The translations under genes were made by a program, and so were the position numbers. 64,000 bases of DNA, from NCBI RefSeq assembly GCF_004365355.1, contig NZ_SODP01000002.1, positions 2,043,846 through 2,107,845 on the forward strand, read 5' to 3'. The DNA is from Kribbella pratensis (lineage in GTDB: Bacteria; Actinomycetota; Actinomycetes; Propionibacteriales; Kribbellaceae). Numbering within the stretch: the stretch's first letter is position 1; every line of letters begins with the position of its first letter. The notes beneath the pieces are model-generated. The model saw nothing but the letters and a program-made list of their open reading frames with translations, was not told the origin of the DNA and searched no databases. This document shows, piece by piece, positions 57,862 through 64,000 of this stretch.

Positions 57862-60354
57862 CTACTGCTGCTTCGCCTGGTGTTTGATCCGGTTCGTCAG
57901 CTCGGTGACCTGGTTGAAAACACTGCGCCGCTCGGACATCAGCTGCCTGATCTTGCGTTCCGCGTGCATGACCGTGGTGTGGTCGCGGCCGCCGAACTGC
58001 TGGCCGATCTTCGGTAGGGACAGATCGGTGAGCTCGCGGCACAGATACATAGCGATCTGGCGCGCGGTCACCAGGACGCGGCTCCGGCTCGATCCGCACA
58101 GGTCGTCGATCGACAAACCGAAGTACGACGCCGTCTGGCCCATGATCATGCTGGCGGTGACTTCGGGCTTGCTGCCTTCGGGAATCAGGTCCTTCAGCAC
58201 GATCTCGGCCAGGCTCAGGTCGACCGGCTGCCGGTTCAGGCTGGCGAACGCGGTGACACGGATCAGTGCGCCCTCGAGCTCGCGGATGTTCGTCTGCACC
58301 TTCGACGCGATGAACTCCAGCACCTCGGGCGGAGCCGTCAGCCGCTCGGTCGCAGCTTTCTTCCGGAGGATCGCGATCCGGGTCTCGAGGTCGGGCGGCT
58401 GGATGTCGGTGATCAGACCCCACTCGAACCGGTTCCGCAGTCGATCCTCCAACGCTTCCAGGCGTTTCGGCGCGCGGTCGGAGCTGATCACGATCTGCTT
58501 GTTCGCGTTGTGGAGCGTGTTGAAGGTGTGGAAGAACTCTTCCTGGGTCTGGATCTTGCCTTCGAGGAACTGGATGTCGTCGATCAGCAGTACGTCGACG
58601 TCGCGGTACCGGCGCTGGAACTGGGACGCCTTGTCGTCGCGGATCGCGTTGATGAAGTCGTTGGTGAACTCTTCGCTGGAGACGTACCGGACGCGGGCCC
58701 CGGTGTAGAGACTGCGCACGTAGTGCCCGATCGCGTGCAGCAGGTGGGTCTTGCCCAGACCGGAGTCGCCGTAGATCAGCTGCGGGTTGTACGCCTTGCC
58801 CGGCGCCTCGGCGACCGCCACCGCGGCCGCGTGGGCGAACCGGTTCGAGCTGCCGATGACGAAGGTCTCGAAGGTGTACTTCGGGTTCAGCCGGGCTTCA
58901 CCCTGCGCTTCGGTGGCCGACTGGGTCGGCGAACCGTTCGGCGGCGGAGCGACGGATCCCATCGGCTGACCGAACTGCTGCTGCGGCGCCGGCTGCTGGA
59001 AGTGCTGCGGCGCTGCATCCGGACGCGGCTGGTTGTACTGCGGTCCGTTGTCCGGATCGGTCAGCGCTGACTGGATGGTCGGCTGGTACGCGCCTTCGGT
59101 ACGCAGCGGCTCGCGTACGGCGGGTTGCTGCGGGTGCTGCTGGTGATGCTGCTGTGGTGGTGGTTGCTGTGTGTACTGCGGGGGCTGCTGCGCAGCGGCC
59201 TGTTGCGCGGCCTGCTGCTCGCGGAGCTCGGGGTCGAGGGACGGGTCGACGGTGACGGCGATCCGGATGTCGCGGCCGAAGCTCTCGGTGAGGATCCGCT
59301 CGAGGTCGGGACGGAGCCGGGTCTCGAGCTGACCGCGGGTGAAGTCGTCGGGTACTGCAACGATCGCGGTGCTCTCGTGCAGCGTCACCGGACGTGAATT
59401 GGTCAGCCAGGCGCGCTGGTTCGGCGGGAGGCCTGCGAGTACGCGGGTCCAGGCATCACCAAGATCCGTCACCGGTGCTGCCACCTCCTGCTGAGGCGCA
59501 GGCTGCTGCACCGGCTGCGGCGCTGGCTGGAGGACGTGCTGCTGAGGGAGGTGCTGCTGCGGCGCCTGCTGCTGGGATTGCTGGGACTGCTGCTGTGGAG
59601 CGTGCTGGATCGGGGCGTGCTGCTCCGGGGTGTGCTGGATCGGGGCGTGCTGCTCGGGCGTGTGCTGCCCGGGGGTCTGGGTCTCGGCCGGCTGCTCTGC
59701 GGTCTGTTGAGTGGGCCGGTGATCCGGTGACCATTGGTTGCTCGTTGCGTTGTCCGCACGTCCATCCCCCTCGTTCGCTGCCGAGACCGCTCTGTCTCCG
59801 CTGCCTGTACCCCATTCGGGAGCGCTGCCCCAGGCGGTGTTCTCACCGGGGTAGCGGACATTGCCGATGGTCGGCGCCGCACCGAAGTACGCCGTACCTA
59901 CCGGCGGCTGTAGTGCCGGCGGTTCTGGTGCTGGTGGCTGCAGTGCTGGTGGCTGCAGTGCTGGTGGCTGGAGGGGGCCGGCCGGCAGATCGGTCGCCGC
60001 GCGCTCGAGCTCGGAGCGGTATGCGTACGGACCTGGCGGTGGCGCGGGCCGGTAACCGGGCGCCGGCTGCTCCGGCATCGGGATCGGGAGGGACGGGCTG
60101 AGGTAGTCGGCGGGATCCAGCCGCGGGGTCGGCGCCGGGCTGCTCTCAGCCGGAGGCGCGGTCTCTGCCCGAGGCTGTGGCTCGGGTGCGGGCGGGACCT
60201 CGGTACGGAAGTTCGCCTCCGGCTCGGGGCGGAGGCCTGCGTCGGGTTCGGGGCGTAGGTCCTGGCGGCCGTCGCCGGAGTGCTCCGTCCGGTACTCGGC
60301 TGTTGTGTATTCCACCGGTGTGACTTCCGCACTGGCGGAATGGTCCTCGACCAC
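57862..60354 (-). CDS. dnaA: Chromosomal replication initiator DnaA, with long N-terminal extension or internal start
   Basis: The full frame encodes 830 residues. Domain I is at about 296-375 (LGDAWTRVLAGLPPNQRAWL), a Gln/Pro-rich linker follows, and the AAA+ domain (490-720) has Walker A GDSGLGKT (529-536) and Walker B LLIDDIQF. The C-terminal DNA-binding domain carries GGRDHTTVMHA (788-798). Residues 1-295 are a Pro/Gln/His-rich extension with tandem units (LQPPA; HTPEQHAPIQ). Two starts have ribosome-binding sites: GTG 60354 (GGGGAG) and GTG 59472 (AGGAGG, 11 bp spacing), which gives a normal-looking 536-residue MTDLGDAW protein. Confidence 0.95.
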   Translation of the reverse strand: MVEDHSASAEVTPVEYTTAEYRTEHSGDGRQDLRPEPDAGLRPEPEANFRTEVPPAPEPQPRAETAPPAESSPAPTPRLDPADYLSPSLPIPMPEQPAPGYRPAPPPGPYAYRSELERAATDLPAGPLQPPALQPPALQPPAPEPPALQPPVGTAYFGAAPTIGNVRYPGENTAWGSAPEWGTGSGDRAVSAANEGDGRADNATSNQWSPDHRPTQQTAEQPAETQTPGQHTPEQHAPIQHTPEQHAPIQHAPQQQSQQSQQQAPQQHLPQQHVLQPAPQPVQQPAPQQEVAAPVTDLGDAWTRVLAGLPPNQRAWLTNSRPVTLHESTAIVAVPDDFTRGQLETRLRPDLERILTESFGRDIRIAVTVDPSLDPELREQQAAQQAAAQQPPQYTQQPPPQQHHQQHPQQPAVREPLRTEGAYQPTIQSALTDPDNGPQYNQPRPDAAPQHFQQPAPQQQFGQPMGSVAPPPNGSPTQSATEAQGEARLNPKYTFETFVIGSSNRFAHAAAVAVAEAPGKAYNPQLIYGDSGLGKTHLLHAIGHYVRSLYTGARVRYVSSEEFTNDFINAIRDDKASQFQRRYRDVDVLLIDDIQFLEGKIQTQEEFFHTFNTLHNANKQIVISSDRAPKRLEALEDRLRNRFEWGLITDIQPPDLETRIAILRKKAATERLTAPPEVLEFIASKVQTNIRELEGALIRVTAFASLNRQPVDLSLAEIVLKDLIPEGSKPEVTASMIMGQTASYFGLSIDDLCGSSRSRVLVTARQIAMYLCRELTDLSLPKIGQQFGGRDHTTVMHAERKIRQLMSERRSVFNQVTELTNRIKHQAKQQ

Positions 60355-60917
60355 GCGTTGCTCCCCGATTCATCGCTGCGGTGGCCGGCGCGTCCCGGGC
60401 GGACCCGGGTAGCGCGACCATTCGACCCGACCGCCGCACTGTCCACACGGTTGTCCACAGTTGTGAACGACCGCAGGAGCAGGTTGGTTACCAATCGCGG
60501 GGTGTGGGACCTCTGGTGTGAGGGAGTGACGCTAACAAGTCTGAGTAGGCAGCTTCAAGCCGTCATCCACAGGCTATGAACAGGAAATTGGGGGCAACTT
60601 GCGGCGTGTCGGGTAGACGCCGGAGCGTAGTCATGGTCGGCGATCGCTCTCTGTGGCTGTCCGGATCGGAGGGTGACCACGGCCCGGTGCGGCCGTTGCC
60701 CACTATCCTGTCCACAAGCCTGTGGAAAAGTCTGGGGATACCTGGTTTGACCTGTCCACAGGCGGCCACGTACCGTGGATCAGTCGGTGTTGAGCCGGCC
60801 GTTTCGTGCTGCGCTCCCTGCGGATTCCTCCGGTGGTGTGTAGGACGGCTACATTGGGCAGATCCAATCAGTGGATTTGTCGACATTCTGTGATCTCGAG
60901 TAACCGGAGTCATTCCA
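60355..60917. other. dnaA-rpmH intergenic region with strong DnaA boxes
   Basis: The gap holds the best DnaA boxes in the window: CTGTCCACA (60439), TTGTCCACA (60451, exact), TCATCCACA (60563), CTGTCCACA (60708), TGTGGAAAA (60721) and CTGTCCACA (60752). It also holds the promoters of dnaA and rpmH. Small open frames across it look like chance. Confidence 0.75.
60747..60776 (+). promoter_or_regulatory. Probable rpmH promoter overlapping a DnaA box
   Basis: TTGACC (60747-60752) and TACCGT (60771-60776) are spaced 18 bp. The spacer begins with a CTGTCCACA DnaA box at 60752, so DnaA binding would compete with polymerase. The leader to rpmH would be about 135 nt. Confidence 0.5.
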
Positions 60918-61055
60918 GTGAGCAAGCGGACGTTCCAGCCGAACAACCGTCGTCGGCACAAGAAGCACGGCTTCCGTCTTCGGATGCGTACCCGTGCGGG
61001 TCGCGCGATCATCGCCGCCCGCCGTGGCAAGGGTCGTCAGCGCCTCGCGGCCTGA
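60918..61055 (+). CDS. rpmH: 50S ribosomal protein L34
   Basis: The 45-residue protein starts at GTG 60918 with GGAG ten bases upstream. It reads MSKRTFQPNNRRRHKKHGFR at the start and ends GKGRQRLAA, the standard very basic L34 sequence of the large ribosomal subunit. It is the first gene of the rpmH-rnpA-yidD-yidC-jag-rsmG run, divergent from dnaA. Confidence 0.97.
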   Translation: MSKRTFQPNNRRRHKKHGFRLRMRTRAGRAIIAARRGKGRQRLAA

Positions 61056-61081
61056 GCGACCTGCTCGACGGTGACCACCTC

Positions 61082-61423
61082 GTGCTGCCAGCGTCGAACC
61101 GGCTCCGCCGGTCCGACGACTTCCGTCGCGCCGTCCGCTCCGGACGTCGCGCGTCGCGGCGCGCGGTGGTTCTCCACCTGCTGGTGGAGGACGGCTGCGC
61201 CGAGCCTCCACGTGTCGGATTCGTTGTGAACAAGGCGGTGGGCAACGCGGTTCTGCGGAACCGGGTCCACCGCCGTCTGCGTGCTGTGCTGACAGCGCGG
61301 CTCCCTGACCTTCCGGCCGGCAGCCTGGCCGTCGTCCGCGCGCTCCCGTCGTCCGCCTCGGCGTCGTACGAGGAGCTCGCCGCGGATGTCGACGGTGCTC
61401 TGACCCGGTTGCTGAAGTCATGA
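61082..61423 (+). CDS. rnpA: Ribonuclease P protein component
   Basis: The 113-residue protein assists the RNase P RNA in tRNA 5' maturation. The RNR motif is present as NKAVGNAVLRNRVHRRLR (about residues 55-72), and the start is the familiar MLPASNRLRRSDDFRRAV. GTG 61082 gives this start; a longer frame upstream overlaps rpmH. The stop overlaps the yidD start. Confidence 0.95.
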   Translation: MLPASNRLRRSDDFRRAVRSGRRASRRAVVLHLLVEDGCAEPPRVGFVVNKAVGNAVLRNRVHRRLRAVLTARLPDLPAGSLAVVRALPSSASASYEELAADVDGALTRLLKS

Positions 61424-61752
61424 TGCGGATCAATCCCGTGCGGAGCGGGATCATCGGATTCTTGAAGCTGTACCGCCTGCTGATCAGCCCGATGTACGGG
61501 CAGGTCTGCAGGTTCTACCCGAGTTGTTCGGCGTACGCCTTGGAGGCGGTCGAGCGCCACGGTGCGGTGCGCGGTAGCTGGCTGGCGATGAGACGACTCA
61601 TCCGCTGCCACCCGTGGAACCCCGGAGGCTACGACCCCGTTCCACCCACAGATGTCGACCAGCGCGGAGAACATGAGGACCCCAGTCTTCACGACTCCGC
61701 CAACCAGCCCGGACCGTCAGCCGACGCCGGGCCTGTGCAGCGAGGTGCATGA
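61420..61752 (+). CDS. yidD: Membrane protein insertion efficiency factor YidD
   Basis: The 110-residue protein has the YidD core: LYRLLISPMYGQVCRFYPSCSAYALEAV, then RLIRCHPWNPGGYDPVP (first piece read in parts), with the three conserved Cys. It is an amphipathic inner-membrane-associated factor that helps YidC. A polar 30-residue tail extends past the core. ATG 61420 overlaps the rnpA stop, and an adjacent ATG 61423 is possible. Confidence 0.94.
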   Translation: MMRINPVRSGIIGFLKLYRLLISPMYGQVCRFYPSCSAYALEAVERHGAVRGSWLAMRRLIRCHPWNPGGYDPVPPTDVDQRGEHEDPSLHDSANQPGPSADAGPVQRGA

Positions 61753-62979
61753 GTGACTCTTCTGGCCATCCCCGGGCTCGCCGTTTGGGACGGGATCGTA
61801 GATCTGTTCAACACGGTCATGACGCCGCTGTACTGGGCAGTGTCGGCGCTGCTCGTCGGCTGGCACTGGCTGCTCAGCCAGGTGCTCGACCCGAACGGCG
61901 GCTGGGCCTGGGCGCTGTCCATCGCGGGCCTCACGGTCGTGATCCGGACGCTCCTGATCCCGCTGTTCGTCCGGCAGATCCGCTCCAGCCGGAACATGCA
62001 GCTGTTGCAGCCGAAGATGAAGGAGCTGCAGAAGAAGTACGGCCATGACCGGGAGAAGCTCGGTCAGGAAATGATGAAGCTGTACAAGGAGACGGGCACC
62101 AACCCGTTCTCCTCGTGCCTTCCGCTGCTGCTGCAGTCGCCGATCTTCCTGGCCCTGTTCCGCGTGCTGGACTACGCCGCGAAGGGTCAGGCCCACAGCC
62201 CGATCATGCAGCCGTACGTCTCGTCGCTGCAGCACGCCAAGATCTTCGGCGCGGAGATCTCGCAAACCTTCCTGAAGGCAAGCGGCCCGGGTGAGAACAA
62301 CGTCAAGATCGTCGCGATCGTGCTGATCATCCTGATGACCGCGACGATGTTCACCACGCAGCTTCAGCTGATGCGCAAGAACATGCCGAAGGAGGCCCTC
62401 ACCGGCCAGGCAGCGCAGATGCAGAAGGTCATGCTCTACGTCTTCCCGGTCTTCTTCCTGATCGGTGGCTTCAACTTCCCGATCGGTGTGCTGATCTACT
62501 GGTTCGTCTCGAACCTGTGGACGATGGGCCAGCAGTTCTACGTGATCCGCCGCAACCCCGCTCCTGGCACCCCGGCGTACGACGCGATGCAGGCCCGCAA
62601 GCGCGAGCACAACGTCCGGCACGGCAAGCCGGTCGACGACGGCGTTCCCGGTACGGCGGGCGCCGCGACGGAGACCGCGACCTCGGATCGCCGTCCGGCC
62701 CAGCGTCAGCAGCCGAAGCGCCAGTCGCGCAGCGACCGCAAGGGCGGCCCGGCCGCCGGTGCTGCGACCGCCTCCGACTCGACGGCGTCAAGCAACGGCC
62801 AGACGACGGCACCGCAGGACGCGCCGCGACCACAGGACGCACCGAAGAACGCACAGGGCGCTGTTCCCAAGAAGCAGCCGGCCGGCTCGACCAAGCGCCA
62901 GCCGGCAGCCAAGTCGGCCGCCCAGAAGCGGGCCGCGCAGAAGAGGGCGGCGCAGAAGCGCTCCGGCGGTTCGCGCTGA
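61753..62979 (+). CDS. yidC: Membrane protein insertase YidC
   Basis: The 408-residue insertase has an N-terminal helix, the conserved core with five or six membrane segments (WALSIAGLTVVIRTLLIPLFVRQ; NPFSSCLPLLLQSPIFLALFRVL; VIVLIILMTATMF-type helix; FPVFFLIGGFNFPIGVLIYWFVSNLW), and a long basic Lys/Ala/Gln-rich tail (AAQKRAAQKRAAQKRSGGSR) that probably binds ribosomes. The positively charged groove residue is the Arg in VVIRTLL. GTG 61753 directly abuts the yidD stop. Confidence 0.96.
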   Translation: MTLLAIPGLAVWDGIVDLFNTVMTPLYWAVSALLVGWHWLLSQVLDPNGGWAWALSIAGLTVVIRTLLIPLFVRQIRSSRNMQLLQPKMKELQKKYGHDREKLGQEMMKLYKETGTNPFSSCLPLLLQSPIFLALFRVLDYAAKGQAHSPIMQPYVSSLQHAKIFGAEISQTFLKASGPGENNVKIVAIVLIILMTATMFTTQLQLMRKNMPKEALTGQAAQMQKVMLYVFPVFFLIGGFNFPIGVLIYWFVSNLWTMGQQFYVIRRNPAPGTPAYDAMQARKREHNVRHGKPVDDGVPGTAGAATETATSDRRPAQRQQPKRQSRSDRKGGPAAGAATASDSTASSNGQTTAPQDAPRPQDAPKNAQGAVPKKQPAGSTKRQPAAKSAAQKRAAQKRAAQKRSGGSR

Positions 62980-63065
62980 CCCGCGAGCTCTTCGTGCTTG
63001 CACATCCTGACTTGTGAACGACGGGGTCCCCGTGGGGCGGATCCCGATATTGCGAAGGAGTGGCC

Positions 63066-63590
63066 GTGAGCGACGGCATGCAGAACACTGAGGCGGCGGA
63101 GCAGTCCGCCGGTACGAACCATTCGGCCGCGGATCGCCTGAAGGCGCTCGAGGCCGAGAGCGATATTGCGGCGGACTACCTGGAGGAGTTGCTCGACATC
63201 GCCGATCTCGACGGCGACATCGACATGGACATCGACGGCGATCGTGCCGCGGTGTCGATCGTCGGCGCGGAGTTGAACAACCTCGTCGGCGAGAACGGCA
63301 AGGTGCTCGAGGCGCTCCAGGAGCTGACCCGGCTGGCGGTGTACCGGGAGACCGGTGAGCGGTCGCGGCTGATGCTGGACGTGTCGAACTACCGGGCGAA
63401 CCGGAAGGCCGAGCTCGAAGAGGTCGGCCGGAAGGCGGTCGAGGAGGCGAAGGCGTCCGGGACCCCGGTTCGGCTCGACCCGATGACGCCGTTCGAGCGC
63501 AAGGTCGTGCACGACGTGGTCGCCGCCGCGGGCCTGACGTCAGAGTCCGAGGGCGAGGAGCCCCGCCGCCGCGTGGTGGTACAGCCATGA
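63066..63590 (+). CDS. jag: Jag/KhpB RNA-binding protein (KH + R3H)
   Basis: The 174-residue protein has an acidic start, a KH-type domain (about residues 45-110, with VGENGKVLEALQELTRLAVYRE) and a C-terminal R3H domain (about 110-165, with LDVSNYRANRKAELEE and PMTPFERKVVHDVVAAAGLTSES). It binds small RNAs in firmicutes. GTG 63066 is preferred, since AGGAG sits right behind GTG 63060. It follows yidC by 86 bp. Confidence 0.93.
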   Translation: MSDGMQNTEAAEQSAGTNHSAADRLKALEAESDIAADYLEELLDIADLDGDIDMDIDGDRAAVSIVGAELNNLVGENGKVLEALQELTRLAVYRETGERSRLMLDVSNYRANRKAELEEVGRKAVEEAKASGTPVRLDPMTPFERKVVHDVVAAAGLTSESEGEEPRRRVVVQP

Positions 63591-63614
63591 ACGCACGCCA
63601 GTGACAGTGCGCAT

Positions 63615-63633
63615 GCCGCGCCTCCGGCGCGGC
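63615..63633 (+). terminator. GC-rich hairpin after jag
   Basis: GCCGCGCC (63615-63622) and GGCGCGGC (63626-63633) form a perfect 8-bp stem with a TCC loop, 25 bp after the jag stop. There is no T-run, and it may attenuate transcription into rsmG. Confidence 0.5.
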
Positions 63634-63719
63634 GGGTCATCGGGCTGTGACTCGCGGCCTTCCCTCGTCGCTCTGGTCGCTCCGCTCCCTGCGCTCCTCA
63701 GTCCAGCCCGGGAGGCCCG

Positions 63720-64000
63720 ATGACCGAAGACGTTTCACGTGAAACACCGCCGCTCGTGGACAAGCTGTTTCCACGGGCGGCGGTCCGGCTTTCGGCGTAC
63801 GCCGAGCTGCTCGCGACCGAAGGCACCCTGCGCGGGCTGATCGGGCCGCGCGAGGTGCCGCGGCTCTGGGACCGGCACCTGCTGAACTGTGCCGTCGTCG
63901 AGCGGCTGGTCCCGGAGGAGTCCCTGGTTGCCGACATCGGCACCGGCGCCGGCCTGCCGGGGATCGTGCTCGCGATCGTCCGTCCCGATCTCCAGGTGGA
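63720..64000 (+). CDS. rsmG: 16S rRNA (guanine527-N7)-methyltransferase RsmG, 5' part
   Basis: The gene runs off the window edge. ATG 63720 has GGAGG five bases upstream. The 93 residues seen begin MTEDVSRETPPLVDKLFPRA and include WDRHLLNCAVVERLVPE and the SAM-binding motif VADIGTGAGLPGIVLAIVRPD, all diagnostic of RsmG/GidB. It modifies 16S rRNA and its loss gives low-level streptomycin resistance. The first codons overlap a parS site. Confidence 0.95.
   Translation, partial: MTEDVSRETPPLVDKLFPRAAVRLSAYAELLATEGTLRGLIGPREVPRLWDRHLLNCAVVERLVPEESLVADIGTGAGLPGIVLAIVRPDLQV
63731..63746. promoter_or_regulatory. parS centromere site
   Basis: CGTTTCACGTGAAACA matches the conserved parS TGTTTCACGTGAAACA at 15 of 16 positions and includes the perfect palindrome GTTTCACGTGAAAC. 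It lies inside the rsmG coding sequence (codons about 4-9), where ParB would bind. parAB are expected just beyond the window. Confidence 0.93.

Noticed and set aside
59500..59700. Tandem DNA repeats as a non-coding minisatellite
   Set aside because: They are in frame with dnaA and encode Gln/His/Pro repeats, so they are part of the possible N-terminal extension.
60576..60893. 105-codon open frame in the dnaA-rpmH gap
   Set aside because: Its translation is Cys/Gly/Arg-rich and unlike any family, it runs through the DnaA boxes and rpmH promoter, and has no ribosome-binding site.

Overview
The window is a high-GC actinobacterial chromosome segment that includes the replication-origin gene block. 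GTG and TTG starts, cgtacgacg-type codon context, actinobacterial gene families (DLW-39, DUF3566, DUF4328, F420-type LLM enzyme, DciA-type DUF721) and carbohydrate-active secreted proteins suggest a soil Nocardioidales-like organism. Kribbella is my best guess, from style and not from any search.

Layout. 0-10.3 kb is accessory carbohydrate metabolism: a MocR regulator, three tandem paralogous secreted proteins of unknown function, a GH43 gene broken by one in-frame TGA, a secreted GH43 arabinanase-like enzyme in an operon with a GH51 arabinofuranosidase, and a divergent LacI repressor with palindromic operators between them. 10.3-30 kb is mixed: an FAD monooxygenase/TetR divergon, a sugar isomerase-like protein, three DUF4328 membrane proteins (one with a long Tyr/Ser-rich tail), an O6-alkylguanine repair protein, a cyclophilin, a rhomboid protease, an ABC-2 exporter, a QueA-like protein with an SDR behind a SoxR-like box, and an AGPS-like oxidase divergent from tetR-glpD. 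30-44 kb is a run of small enzymes and regulators: pentapeptide protein, VanZ, EEP nuclease/phosphatase, a NarL-type two-component system, PaiB-like, SDR, LLM, TetR/SnoaL, VOC, two Nudix, DinB, RibD-C, ParB-like, YCII and DUF402.

44-64 kb is the conserved origin block. tRNA-Ala, DLW-39, tRNA-Ile, DUF3566, gyrA and gyrB lie on the minus strand. A four-gene membrane/extracytoplasmic insertion of unknown function follows, then DUF721, recF, gnd, dnaN and dnaA, all minus. rpmH, rnpA, yidD, yidC, jag and rsmG run on the plus strand. The direction change puts the origin near dnaA. DnaA-box clusters sit on both sides of dnaA, and a parS site lies inside the start of rsmG, at the right edge.

Features that recur are long perfect inverted repeats in intergenic gaps and start codons lying 7-9 nt downstream of a -10-like hexamer, which points to leaderless transcripts. 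Coordinates and motifs were read by eye. No database or folding calculation was run, so family names come from recognised motifs.
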